The notes beneath the pieces are model-generated. The model saw only the letters and a program-made list of their open reading frames with translations. It had not been told where the DNA came from and did not search any database. Below are positions 11,883-25,460 of a stretch of 64,000 nt of DNA, piece by piece. Source of the stretch: Patagioenas fasciata (lineage: Eukaryota; Chordata; Aves; Columbiformes; Columbidae); the NCBI RefSeq assembly GCF_037038585.1, contig NC_092523.1, positions 49,741,501 through 49,805,500 of the forward strand, given 5' to 3'. A program made the translations under genes and the position numbers. Position 1 is the first letter of the stretch; each line of letters begins with the position of its first letter.

Positions 11883-13579
11883 CTTGCTCACACCGGTGCA
11901 CTTGTTAGTGTATCCCTTCAGTCCTGGGCTGCGGGGCATTCAGAAGTGGCTCTGTGGAGACGTCTGCATAGAGGCAGCTGTCAGAACACGCACACTCGCT
12001 TGTTCACCAAAACATATGCAGACGCGTCCTTAGCCTGTAGATTTGGATGCACAGAGTTCCCTGTGTTCGCAAGAGACAAGGGAATCGCGTCTGTACGCAC
12101 AGAAGCAATAGCGGACCGTTTCCCTCGGAGTGAACGCGAAGAGCCGTCTATGTACTCGCAGGCACGGGAACGTGCCTCAATGCGGTCACAGAGGCAGCAG
12201 CTTTTGCACAGATGCTCTGGTGATTCTGGCACTTTCCAGGCACACTCCTGAAAGTCGCGCACACTGCTGTTCACTCGCTAAACGACCTCTTGGGAAACAC
12301 GTCTCCGGTCGATGGACCGCTCAGATTGCTTCTCGTGTAACTGTGAACTGTGTCAGCGCAGGGAATCCGTCTCTGTTGAGCAGATGTCAATCCTGCCTCG
12401 CTTTTGCTTTGTTGCCTCTACCAAGATGATTTCCCGTTTCTCTCTTCACTGGAGCAGGCAGACACAGCCAACGCACATCAAGTGTCAAGAGACACGCTCT
12501 GCTGAGCTCAACGCTTGTGCAGATGCACATGTGCGACGAAGTCAACACACGTGCTTGTGGAGAGAAAGAAAGGGACTCCCAGGCGTGTGGAGCGACGGGG
12601 AGAAAGAGCGGGCGCTGAGGAACACAGTTTCAAACAGACTGTCTCCACACAAACAGGCACCTGTCTGCAGGTATCCTAGATCTTGATTCTTGAACTTGAG
12701 GAAACACGCGTCTGAGCAAAACTCCCAAACGCTTCCAGGAAAGACACACGCTCTGCCACAAGCACACAAGTGTTTGCCCTCAGCTATAGATCAGGGACAA
12801 GCTTGTGAAGAGATGCCCTGCTATTCTTTCGCCTTATGGCATCATGTGTTTCGTTCCTCTTGGAGATCGATTGTTAAACGTCTTTCCTAGGGCGACTGTG
12901 AAGCATTTGCCAGCGGAGGAGAAGTAGCACGGAGCAGCATTCAGTACTGCCTACGAGTGTCTTTGCTACCCTACTAGCGGAGCTCCAAGAACAGGCACAC
13001 ATCTTCAGGTACCTTCCAAATGTGGATTCCCCTGCAGCCCCGTAGGCGGGCGTGCAGTACGCCAACCATCAACGGACGTTTTTCCCCTCAAGCCTGTCAG
13101 GACGTTGCTCGTCCGTCTTTCCCTCAATAGATGGGAGTAGGCGCGCTTGCGGATGTGTGCGTGTGTGTGGCCACGCGTTTGCTTAGGCATCAGTGTGTGA
13201 AAAGGTAGGTGCTTTTCTCTAGCTGCGTGTGCGTGCACGTGGTGCTGGGTGCACATCCCTGGGTGCTCGTGGAAAGGTTTCTGCATGGTTTTCGCTGAGG
13301 AATCGTGTGTGTGCACATGGACAAAGAGAAGGCGCAGCAACCAGGTTCCAGCGCCGAAGAAGGCAAAAGGCAAGGTTTCCGGCGCTATCTCCTTCTCTCC
13401 GCAGACCTAGTCGCGCAAAGCAAGCCGCTAAGCCGGCGACCGGCAAGAGAGCTACAACGAAGCATGCCGAACGGAGAAAATAGCAGCAGCTCATCTGTTC
13501 ACACCTTGTTTCTGCCATGTGCTTGAACGCCAAGACGTTCGCGCTTCTGTGAGATGAAAGACGTCCTTCTGCGTATGTG
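11883..13579 (+). repeat. Satellite unit 8
   Basis: CTTGCTC type. Has C at unit position 117, and G at unit position 280 (CAGGCACGGG), the latter shared only with units 26 and 27. G at 575. Confidence 0.96.
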
Positions 13580-15276
13580 GTTGCTCACACCGGTGCACTT
13601 GTTAGTGTATCCATTCAGTCCTGGGCTGCGGGGCATTCAGAAGTGGCTCTGTGGAGACGTCTGCATAGAGGCAGCTGTCAGAACACGCACACTCGATTGT
13701 TCACCAAAACATATGCAGACGCGTCCTTAGCCTGTAGATTTGGATGCACAGAGTTCCCTGTGTTCGCAAGAGACAAGGGAATCGCGTCTGTACGCACAGA
13801 AGCAATAGCGGACCGTTTCCCTCGGAGTGAACGCGAAGAGCCGTCTATGTACTCGCAGACACGGGAACGTGCCTCAATGCGGTCACAGAGGCAGCAGCTT
13901 TTGCACAGATGCTCTGGTGATTCTGGCACTTTCCAGGCACACTCCTGAAAGTCGCGCACACTGCTGTTCACTCGCTAAACGACCTCTTGGGAAACACGTC
14001 TCCGGTCGATGGACCGCTCAGATTGCTTCTCGTGTAACTGTGAACTGTGTCAGCGCAGGGAATCCGTCTCTGTTGAGCAGATGTCAATCCTGCCTCGCTT
14101 TTGCTTTGTTGCCTCTACCAAGATGATTTCCCGTTTCTCTCTTCACTGGAGCAGGCAGACACAGCCAACGCACATCAAGTGTCAAGAGACACGCTCTGCT
14201 GAGCTCAACGCTTGTGCAGATGCACATGTGCGACGAAGTCAACACACGTGCTTGTGGAGAGAAAGAAAGGGACTCCCAGGCGTGTGGAGCGACGGGGAGA
14301 AAGAGCGGGCGCTGAGGAACACAGTTTCAAACAGACTGTCTCCACACAAACAGGCACCTGTCTGCAGGTATCCTAGATCTTGATTCTTGAACTTGAGGAA
14401 ACACGCGTCTGAGCAAAACTCCCAAACGCTTCCAGGAAAGACACACGCTCTGCCACAAGCACACAAGTGTTTGCCCTCAGCTATAGATCAGGGACAAGCT
14501 TGTGAAGAGATGCCCTGCTATTCTTTCGCCTTATGGCATCATGTGTTTCGTTCCTCTTGGAGATCGATTGTTAAACGTCTTTCCTCGGGCGACTGTGAAG
14601 CATTTGCCAGCGGAGGAGAAGTAGCACGGAGCAGCATTCAGTACTGCCTACGAGTGTCTTTGCTACCCTACTAGCGGAGCTCCAAGAACAGGCACACATC
14701 TTCAGGTACCTTCCAAATGTGGATTCCCCTGCAGCCCCGTAGGCGGGCGTGCAGTACGCCAACCATCAACGGACGTTTTTCCCCTCAAGCCTGTCAGGAC
14801 GTTGCTCGTCCGTCTTTCCCTCAATAGATGGGAGTAGGCGCGCTTGCGGATGTGTGCGTGTGTGTGGCCACGCGTTTGCTTAGGCATCAGTGTGTGAAAA
14901 GGTAGGTGCTTTTCTCTAGCTGCGTGTGCGTGCACGTGGTGCTGGGTGCACATCCCTGGGTGCTCGTGGAAAGGTTTCTGCATGGTTTTCGCTGAGGAAT
15001 CGTGTGTGTGCACATGGACAAAGAGAAGGCGCAGCAACCAGGTTCCAGCGCCGAAGAAGGCAAAAGGCAAGGTTTCCGGCGCTATCTCCTTCTCTCCGCA
15101 GACCTAGTCGCGCAAAGCAAGCCGCTAAGCCGGCGACCGGCAAGAGAGCTACAACGAAGCATGCCGAACGGAGAAAATAGCAGCAGCTCATCTGTTCACA
15201 CCTTGTTTCTGCCATGTGCTTGAACGCCAAGACGTTCGCGCTTCTGTGAGATGAAAGACGTCCTTCTGCATATGTG
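13580..15276 (+). repeat. Satellite unit 9
   Basis: GTTGCTC type, G at 575, C at 1007 (CCTCGGGC). That change removes a stop codon and lengthens one open frame. Ends in the CATATG variant. Confidence 0.96.
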
Positions 15277-16973
15277 CTTGCTCACACCGGTGCACTTGTT
15301 AGTGTATCCCTTCAGTCCTGGGCTGCGGGGCATTCAGAAGTGGCTCTGTGGAGACGTCTGCATAGAGGCAGCTGTCAGAACACGCACACTCGATTGTTCA
15401 CCAAAACATATGCAGACGCGTCCTTAGCCTGTAGATTTGGATGCACAGAGTTCCCTGTGTTCGCAAGAGACAAGGGAATCGCGTCTGTACGCACAGAAGC
15501 AATAGCGGACCGTTTCCCTCGGAGTGAACGCGAAGAGCCGTCTATGTACTCGCAGACACGGGAACGTGCCTCAATGCGGTCACAGAGGCAGCAGCTTTTG
15601 CACAGATGCTCTGGTGATTCTGGCACTTTCCAGGCACACTCCTGAAAGTCGCGCACACTGCTGTTCACTCGCTAAACGACCTCTTGGGAAACACGTCTCC
15701 GGTCGATGGACCGCTCAGATTGCTTCTCGTGTAACTGTGAACTGTGTCAGCGCAGGGAATCCGTCTCTGTTGAGCAGATGTCAATCCTGCCTCGCTTTTG
15801 CTTTGTTGCCTCTACCAAGATGATTTCCCGTTTCTCTCTTCACTGGAGCAGGCAGACACAGCCAACGCACATCAAGTGTCAAGAGACACGCTCTGCTGAG
15901 CTCAACGCTTGTGCAGATGCACATGTGCGACGAAGTCAACACACGTGCTTGTGGAGAGAAAGAAAGGGACTCCCAGGCGTGTGGAGCGACGGGGAGAAAG
16001 AGCGGGCGCTGAGGAACACAGTTTCAAACAGACTGTCTCCACACAAACAGGCACCTGTCTGCAGGTATCCTAGATCTTGATTCTTGAACTTGAGGAAACA
16101 CGCGTCTGAGCAAAACTCCCAAACGCTTCCAGGAAAGACACACGCTCTGCCACAAGCACACAAGTGTTTGCCCTCAGCTATAGATCAGGGACAAGCTTGT
16201 GAAGAGATGCCCTGCTATTCTTTCGCCTTATGGCATCATGTGTTTCGTTCCTCTTGGAGATCGATTGTTAAACGTCTTTCCTAGGGCGACTGTGAAGCAT
16301 TTGCCAGCGGAGGAGAAGTAGCACGGAGCAGCATTCAGTACTGCCTACGAGTGTCTTTGCTACCCTACTAGCGGAGCTCCAAGAACAGGCACACATCTTC
16401 AGGTACCTTCCAAATGTGGATTCCCCTGCAGCCCCGTAGGCGGGCGTGCAGTACGCCAACCATCAACGGACGTATTTCCCCTCAAGCCTGTCAGGACGTT
16501 GCTCGTCCGTCTTTCCCTCAATAGATGGGAGTAGGCGCGCTTGCGGATGTGTGCGTGTGTGTGGCCACGCGTTTGCTTAGGCATCAGTGTGTGAAAAGGT
16601 AGGTGCTTTTCTCTAGCTGCGTGTGCGTGCACGTGGTGCTGGGTGCACATCCCTGGGTGCTCGTGGAAAGGTTTCTGCATGGTTTTCGCTGAGGAATCGT
16701 GTGTGTGCACATGGACAAAGAGAAGGCGCAGCAACCAGGTTCCAGCGCCGATGAAGGCAAAAGGCAAGGTTTCCGGCGCTATCTCCTTCTCTCCGCAGAC
16801 CTAGTCGCGCAAAGCAAGCCGCTAAGCCGACGACCGGCAAGAGAGCTACAACGAAGCATGCCGAACGGAGAAAATAGCAGCAGCTCATCTGTTCACACCT
16901 TGTTTCTGCCATGTGCTTGAACGCCAAGACGTTCGCGCTTCTGTGAGATGAAAGACGTCCTTCTGCGTATGTG
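15277..16973 (+). repeat. Satellite unit 10
   Basis: CTTGCTC type, G at 575, A at 1198. Private changes at 16752 (GATGAAGG for GAAGAAGG) and 16830 (GCCGACGA for GCCGGCGA). Confidence 0.96.
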
Positions 16974-18673
16974 GTTGCTCACACCGGTGCACTTGTTAGT
17001 GTATCCATTCAGTCCTGGGCTGCGGGGCATTCAGAAGTGGCTCTGTGGAGACGTCTGCATAGAGGCAGCTGTCAGAACACGCACACTCGATTGTTCACCA
17101 AAACATATGCAGACGCGTCCTTAGCCTGTAGATTTGGATGCACAGAGTTCCCTGTGTTCGCAAGAGACAAGGGAATCGCGTCTGTACGCACAGAAGCAAT
17201 AGCGGACCGTTTCCCTCGGAGTGAACGCGAAGAGCCGTCTATGTACTCGCAGACACGGGAACGTGCCTCAATGCGGTCACAGAGGCAGCAGCTTTTGCAC
17301 AGATGCTCTGGTGATTCTGGCACTTTCCAGGCACACTCCTGAAAGTCGCGCACACTGCTGTTCACTCGCTAAACGACCTCTTGGGAAACACGTCTCCGGT
17401 CGATGGACCGCTCAGATTGCTTCTCGTGTAACTGTGAACTGTGTCAGCGCAGGGAATCCGTCTCTGTTGAGCAGATGTCAATCCTGCCTCGCTTTTGCTT
17501 TGTTGCCTCTACCAAGATGATTTCCCGTTTCTCTCTTCACTGGAGCAGGCAGACACAGCCAACGCACATCAAGTGTCAAGAGACACGCTCTGCTGAGCTC
17601 AACGCTTGTGCAGATGCACATGTGCGACGAAGTCAACACACGTGCTTGTGGAGAGAAAGAAAGGGACTCCCAGGCGTGTGGAGCGACGGGGAGAAAGAGC
17701 GGGCGCTGAGGAACACAGTTTCAAACAGACTGTCTCCACACAAACAGGCACCTGTCTGCAGGTATCCTAGATCTTGATTCTTGAACTTGAGGAAACACGC
17801 GTCTGAGCAAAACTCCCAAACGCTTCCAGGAAAGACACACGCTCTGCCACAAGCACACAAGTGTTTGCCCTCAGCTATAGATCAGGGACAAGCTTGTGAA
17901 GAGATGCCCTGCTATTCTTTCGCCTTATGGCATCATGTGTTTCGTTCCTCTTGGAGATCGATTGTTAAACGTCTTTCCTAGGGCGACTGTGAAGCATTTG
18001 CCAGCGGAGGAGAAGTAGCACGGAGCAGCATTCAGTACTGCCTACGAGTGTCTTTGCTACCCTACTAGCGGAGCTCCAAGAACAGGCACACATCTTCAGG
18101 TACCTTCCAAATGTGGATTCCCCTGCAGCCCCGTAGGCGGGCGTGCAGTACGCCAACCATCAACGGATGTTTTTCCCCTCAAGCCTGTCAGGACGTTGCT
18201 CGTCCGTCTTTCCCTCAATAGATGGGAGTAGGCGCGCTTGCGGATGTGTGCGTGTGTGTGGCCACGCGTTTGCTTAGGCATCAGTGTGTGAAAAGGTAGG
18301 TGCTTTTCTCTAGCTGCGTGTGCTGGGTGCACGTGGTGCTGGGTGCACATCCCTGGGTGCTCGTGGAAAGGTTTCTGCATGGTTTTCGCTGAGGAATCGT
18401 GTGTGTGCACATGGACAAAGAGAAGGCGCAGCAACCAGGTTCCAGCGCCGAAGAAGGCAAAAGGCAAGGTTTCCGGCGCTATCTCCTTCTCTCCGCAGAC
18501 CTAGTCGCGCAAAGCAAGCCGCTAAGCCGGCGACCGGCAAGAGAGCTACAACGAAGCATGCCGAACGGAGAAAATAGCAGCAGCTCATCTGTTCACACCT
18601 TGTTTCTGCCATGTGCTTGAACGCCAAGACGTTCGCGCTTCTGTGAGATGAAAGACGTCCTTCTGCGTATGTG
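16974..18673 (+). repeat. Satellite unit 11 (1700 bp)
   Basis: GTTGCTC type, G at 575. Carries the same 3-bp expansion as unit 5 (window about 18321-18330) and a private T at 18168 (GGATGT for GGACGT). Confidence 0.96.
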
Positions 18674-20370
18674 GTTGCTCACACCGGTGCACTTGTTAGT
18701 GTATCCATTCAGTCCTGGGCTGCGGGGCATTCAGAAGTGGCTCTGTGGAGACGTCTGCATAGAGGCAGCTGTCAGAACACGCACACTCGCTTGTTCACCA
18801 AAACATATGCAGACGCGTCCTTAGCCTGTAGATTTGGATGCACAGAGTTCCCTGTGTTCGCAAGAGACAAGGGAATCGCGTCTGTACGCACAGAAGCAAT
18901 AGCGGACCGTTTCCCTCGGAGTGAACGCGAAGAGCCGTCTATGTACTCGCAGACACGGGAACGTGCCTCAATGCGGTCACAGAGGCAGCAGCTTTTGCAC
19001 AGATGCTCTGGTGATTCTGGCACTTTCCAGGCACACTCCTGAAAGTCGCGCACACTGCTGTTCACTCGCTAAACGACCTCTTGGGAAACACGTCTCCGGT
19101 CGATGGACCGCTCAGATTGCTTCTCGTGTAACTGTGAACTGTGTCAGCGCAGGGAATCCGTCTCTGTTGAGCAGATGTCAATCCTGCCTCGCTTTTGCTT
19201 TGTTGCCTCTACCAAGATGATTTCCCGTTTCTCTCTTCACTGGAGCAGGCAGACACAGCCAACGCACATCAAGTGTCAAGAGACACGCTCTGCTGAGCTC
19301 AACGCTTGTGCAGATGCACATGTGCGACGAAGTCAACACACGTGCTTGTGGAGAGAAAGAAAGGGACTCCCAGGCGTGTGGAGCGACGGGGAGAAAGAGC
19401 GGGCGCTGAGGAACACAGTTTCAAACAGACTGTCTCCACACAAACAGGCACCTGTCTGCAGGTATCCTAGATCTTGATTCTTGAACTTGAGGAAACACGC
19501 GTCTGAGCAAAACTCCCAAACGCTTCCAGGAAAGACACACGCTCTGCCACAAGCACACAAGTGTTTGCCCTCAGCTATAGATCAGGGACAAGTTTGTGAA
19601 GAGATGCCCTGCTATTCTTTCGCCTTATGGCATCATGTGTTTCGTTCCTCTTGGAGATCGATTGTTAAACGTCTTTCCTCGGGCGACTGTGAAGCATTTG
19701 CCAGCGGAGGAGAAGTAGCACGGAGCAGCATTCAGTACTGCCTACGAGTGTCTTTGCTACCCTACTAGCGGAGCTCCAAGAACAGGCACACATCTTCAGG
19801 TACCTTCCAAATGTGGATTCCCCTGCAGCCCCGTAGGCGGGCGTGCAGTACGCCAACCATCAACGGACGTTTTTCCCCTCAAGCCTGTCAGGACGTTGCT
19901 CGTCCGTCTTTCCCTCAATAGATGGGAGTAGGCGCGCTTGCGGATGTGTGCGTGTGTGTGGCCACGCGTTTGCTTAGGCATCAGTGTGTGAAAAGGTAGG
20001 TGCTTTTCTCTAGCTGCGTGTGCGTGCACGTGGTGCTGGGTGCACATCCCTGGGTGCTCGTGGAAAGGTTTCTGCATGGTTTTCGCTGAGGAATCGTGTG
20101 TGTGCACATGGACAAAGAGAAGGCGCAGCAACCAGGTTCCAGCGCCGAAGAAGGCAAAAGGCAAGGTTTCCGGCGCTATCTCCTTCTCTCCGCAGACCTA
20201 GTCGCGCAAAGCAAGCCGCTAAGCCGGCGACCGGCAAGAGAGCTACAACCAAGCATGCCGAACGGAGAAAATAGCAGCAGCTCATCTGTTCACACCTTGT
20301 TTCTGCCATGTGCTTGAACGCCAAGACGTTCGCGCTTCTGTGAGATGAAAGACGTCCTTCTGCGTATGTG
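18674..20370 (+). repeat. Satellite unit 12
   Basis: C at unit position 117, G at 575, C at 1007, C at 1577. Private T at 19593 (AAGTTTGTG for AAGCTTGTG), which removes the HindIII site present in the other units. Confidence 0.96.
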
Positions 20371-22067
20371 GTTGCTCACACCGGTGCACTTGTTAGTGTA
20401 TCCATTCAGTCCTGGGCTGCGGGGCATTCAGAAGTGGCTCTGTGGAGACGTCTGCATAGAGGCAGCTGTCAGAACACGCACACTCGATTGTTCACCAAAA
20501 CATATGCAGACGCGTCCTTAGCCTGTAGATTTGGATGCACAGAGTTCCCTGTGTTCGCAAGAGACAAGGGAATCGCGTCTGTACGCACAGAAGCAATAGC
20601 GGACCGTTTCCCTCGGAGTGAACGCGAAGAGCCGTCTATGTACTCGCAGACACGGGAACGTGCCTCAATGCGGTCACAGAGGCAGCAGCTTTTGCACAGA
20701 TGCTCTGGTGATTCTGGCACTTTCCAGGCACACTCCTGAAAGTCGCGCACACTGCTGTTCACTCGCTAAACGACCTCTTGGGAAACACGTCTCCGGTCGA
20801 TGGACCGCTCAGATTGCTTCTCGTGTAACTGTGAACTGTGTCAGCGCAGGGAATCCGTCTCTGTTGAGCAGATGTCAATCCTGCCTCGCTTTTGCTTTGT
20901 TGCCTCTACCAAGATGATTTCCCGTTTCTCTCTTCACTGGAGCAGGCAGACACAGCCAACGCACATCAAGTGTCAAGAGACACGCTCTGCTGAGCTCAAC
21001 GCTTGTGCAGATGCACATGTGCGACGAAGTCAACACACGTGCTTGTGGAGAGAAAGAAAGGGACTCCCAGGCGTGTGGAGCGACGGGGAGAAAGAGCGGG
21101 CGCTGAGGAACACAGTTTCAAACAGACTGTCTCCACACAAACAGGCACCTGTCTGCAGGTATCCTAGATCTTGATTCTTGAACTTGAGGAAACACGCGTC
21201 TGAGCAAAACTCCCAAACGCTTCCAGGAAAGACACACGCTCTGCCACAAGCACACAAGTGTTTGCCCTCAGCTATAGATCAGGGACAAGCTTGTGAAGAG
21301 ATGCCCTGCTATTCTTTCGCCTTATGGCATCATGTGTTTCGTTCCTCTTGGAGATCGATTGTTAAACGTCTTTCCTCGGGCGACTGTGAAGCATTTGCCA
21401 GCGGAGGAGAAGTAGCACGGAGCAGCATTCAGTACTGCCTACGAGTGTCTTTGCTACCCTACTAGCGGAGCTCCAAGAACAGGCACACATCTTCAGGTAC
21501 CTTCCAAATGTGGATTCCCCTGCAGCCCCGTAGGCGGGCGTGCAGTACGCCAACCATCAACGGACGTTTTTCCCCTCAAGCCTGTCAGGACGTTGCTCGT
21601 CCGTCTTTCCCTCAATAGATGGGAGTAGGCGCGCTTGCGGATGTGTGCGTGTGTGTGGCCACGCGTTTGCTTAGGCATCAGTGTGTGAAAAGGTAGGTGC
21701 TTTTCTCTAGCTGCGTGTGCGTGCACGTGGTGCTGGGTGCACATCCCTGGGTGCTCGTGGAAAGGTTTCTGCATGGTTTTCGCTGAGGAATCGTGTGTGT
21801 GCACATGGACAAAGAGAAGGCGCAGCAACCAGGTTCCAGCGCCGAAGAAGGCAAAAGGCAAGGTTTCCGGCGCTATCTCCTTCTCTCCGCAGACCTAGTC
21901 GCGCAAAGCAAGCCGCTAAGCCGGCGACCGGCAAGAGAGCTACAACGAAGCATGCCGAACGGAGAAAATAGCAGCAGCTCATCTGTTCACACCTTGTTTC
22001 TGCCATGTGCTTGAACGCCAAGACGTTCGCGCTTCTGTGAGATGAAAGACGTCCTTCTGCATATGTG
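20371..22067 (+). repeat. Satellite unit 13
   Basis: GTTGCTC type, G at 575 (last of the run of eight), C at 1007, CATATG end. No private change was noticed. Confidence 0.96.
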
Positions 22068-23764
22068 CTTGCTCACACCGGTGCACTTGTTAGTGTATCC
22101 CTTCAGTCCTGGGCTGCGGGGCATTCAGAAGTGGCTCTGTGGAGACGTCTGCATAGAGGCAGCTGTCAGAACACGCACACTCGATTGTTCACCAAAACAT
22201 ATGCAGACGCGTCCTTAGCCTGTAGATTTGGATGCACAGAGTTCCCTGTGTTCGCAAGAGACAAGGGAATCGCGTCTGTACGCACAGAAGCAATAGCGGA
22301 CCGTTTCCCTCGGAGTGAACGCGAAGAGCCGTCTATGTACTCGCAGACACGGGAACGTGCCTCAATGCGGTCACAGAGGCAGCAGCTTTTGCACAGATGC
22401 TCTGGTGATTCTGGCACTTTCCAGGCACACTCCTGAAAGTCGCGCACACTGCTGTTCACTCGCTAAACGACCTCTTGGGAAACACGTCTCCGGTCGATGG
22501 ACCGCTCAGATTGCTTCTCGTGTAACTGTGAACTGTGTCAGCGCAGGGAATCCGTCTCTGTTGAGCAGATGTCAATCCTGCCTCGCTTTTGCTTTGTTGC
22601 CTCTACCAAGATGATTTCCCGTTTCTCTCTTCACTGGAGCACGCAGACACAGCCAACGCACATCAAGTGTCAAGAGACACGCTCTGCTGAGCTCAACGCT
22701 TGTGCAGATGCACATGTGCGACGAAGTCAACACACGTGCTTGTGGAGAGAAAGAAAGGGACTCCCAGGCGTGTGGAGCGACGGGGAGAAAGAGCGGGCGC
22801 TGAGGAACACAGTTTCAAACAGACTGTCTCCACACAAACAGGCACCTGTCTGCAGGTATCCTAGATCTTGATTCTTGAACTTGAGGAAACACGCGTCTGA
22901 GCAAAACTCCCAAACGCTTCCAGGAAAGACACACGCTCTGCCACAAGCACACAAGTGTTTGCCCTCAGCTATAGATCAGGGACAAGCTTGTGAAGAGATG
23001 CCCTGCTATTCTTTCGCCTTATGGCATCATGTGTTTCGTTCCTCTTGGAGATCGATTGTTAAACGTCTTTCCTAGGGCGACTGTGAAGCATTTGCCAGCG
23101 GAGGAGAAGTAGCACGGAGCAGCATTCAGTACTGCCTACGAGTGTCTTTGCTACCCTACTAGCGGAGCTCCAAGAACAGGCACACATCTTCAGGTACCTT
23201 CCAAATGTGGATTCCCCTGCAGCCCCGTAGGCGGGCGTGCAGTACGCCAACCATCAACGGACGTTTTTCCCCTCAAGCCTGTCAGGACGTTGCTCGTCCG
23301 TCTTTCCCTCAATAGATGGGAGTAGGCGCGCTTGCGGATGTGTGCGTGTGTGTGGCCACGCGTTTGCTTAGGCATCAGTGTGTGAAAAGGTAGGTGCTTT
23401 TCTCTAGCTGCGTGTGCGTGCACGTGGTGCTGGGTGCACATCCCTGGGTGCTCGTGGAAAGGTTTCTGCATGGTTTTCGCTGAGGAATCGTGTGTGTGCA
23501 CATGGACAAAGAGAAGGCGCAGCAACCAGGTTCCAGCGCCGAAGAAGGCAAAAGGCAAGGTTTCCGGCGCTATCTCCTTCTCTCCGCAGACCTAGTCGCG
23601 CAAAGCAAGCCGCTAAGCCGGCGACCGGCAAGAGAGCTACAACGAAGCATGCCGAACGGAGAAAATAGCAGCAGCTCATCTGTTCACACCTTGTTTCTGC
23701 CATGTGCTTGAACGCCAAGACGTTCGCGCTTCTGTGAGATGAAAGACGTCCTTCTGCATATGTG
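22068..23764 (+). repeat. Satellite unit 14
   Basis: CTTGCTC type. A single C-type unit at position 575 between two G-type units. A at 1007, CATATG end. Confidence 0.96.
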
Positions 23765-25460
23765 CTTGCTCACACCGGTGCACTTGTTAGTGTATCCCTT
23801 CAGTCCTGGGCTGCGGGGCATTCAGAAGTGGCTCTGTGGAGACGTCTGCATAGAGGCAGCTGTCAGAACACGCACACTCGATTGTTCACCAAAACATATG
23901 CAGACGCGTCCTTAGCCTGTAGATTTGGATGCACAGAGTTCCCTGTGTTCGCAAGAGACAAGGGAATCGCGTCTGTACGCACAGAAGCAATAGCGGACCG
24001 TTTCCCTCGGAGTGAACCGAAGAGCCGTCTATGTACTCGCAGACACGGGAACGTGCCTCAATGCGGTCACAGAGGCAGCAGCTTTTGCACAGATGCTCTG
24101 GTGATTCTGGCACTTTCCAGGCACACTCCTGAAAGTCGCGCACACTGCTGTTCACTCGCTAAACGACCTCTTGGGAAACACGTCTCCGGTCGATAGACCG
24201 CTCAGATTGCTTCTCGTGTAACTGTGAACTGTGTCAGCGCAGGGAATCCGTCTCTGTTGAGCAGATGTCAATCCTGCCTCGCTTTTGCTTTGTTGCCTCT
24301 ACCAAGATGATTTCCCGTTTCTCTCTTCACTGGAGCAGGCAGACACAGCCAACGCACATCAAGTGTCAAGAGACACGCTCTGCTGAGCTCAACGCTTGTG
24401 CAGATGCACATGTGCGACGAAGTCAACACACGTGCTTGTGGAGAGAAAGAAAGGGACTCCCAGGCGTGTGGAGCGACGGGGAGAAAGAGCGGGCGCTGAG
24501 GAACACAGTTTCAAACAGACTGTCTCCACACAAACAGGCACCTGTCTGCAGGTATCCTAGATCTTGATTCTTGAACTTGAGGAAACACGCGTCTGAGCAA
24601 AACTCCCAAACGCTTCCAGGAAAGACACACGCTCTGCCACAAGCACACAAGTGTTTGCCCTCAGCTATAGATCAGGGACAAGCTTGTGAAGAGATGCCCT
24701 GCTATTCTTTCGCCTTATGGCATCATGTGTTTCGTTCCTCTTGGAGATCGATTGTTAAACGTCTTTCCTAGGGCGACTGTGAAGCATTTGCCAGCGGAGG
24801 AGAAGTAGCACGGAGCAGCATTCAGTACTGCCTACGAGTGTCTTTGCTACCCTACTAGCGGAGCTCCAAGAACAGGCACACATCTTCAGGTACCTTCCAA
24901 ATGTGGATTCCCCTGCAGCCCCGTAGGCGGGCGTGCAGTACGCCAACCATCAACGGACGTTTTTCCCCTCAAGCCTGTCAGGACGTTGCTCGTCCGTCTT
25001 TCCCTCAATAGATGGGAGTAGGCGCGCTTGCGGATGTGTGCGTGTGTGTGGCCACGCGTTTGCTTAGGCATCAGTGTGTGAAAAGGTAGGTGCTTTTCTC
25101 TAGCTGCGTGTGCGTGCACGTGGTGCTGGGTGCACATCCCTGGGTGCTCGTGGAAAGGTTTCTGCATGGTTTTCGCTGAGGAATCGTGTGTGTGCACATG
25201 GACAAAGAGAAGGCGCAGCAACCAGGTTCCAGCGCCGAAGAAGGCAAAAGGCAAGGTTTCCGGCGCTATCTCCTTCTCTCCGCAGACCTAGTCGCGCAAA
25301 GCAAGCCGCTAAGCCGGCGACCGGCAAGAGAGCTACAACGAAGCATGCCGAACGGAGAAAATAGCAGCAGCTCATCTGTTCACACCTTGTTTCTGCCATG
25401 TGCTTGAACGCCAAGACGTTCGCGCTTCTGTGAGATGAAAGACGTCCTTCTGCGTATGTG
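23765..25460 (+). repeat. Satellite unit 15 (1696 bp, one-base deletion)
   Basis: CTTGCTC type, G at 575. One base is missing near 24016 (GAACCGAAG for GAACGCGAAG), and there is a private A at 24195 (CGATAGACC for CGATGGACC). The deletion merges two open frames into one of 144 codons. The A destroys the ATG of another. Confidence 0.96.
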
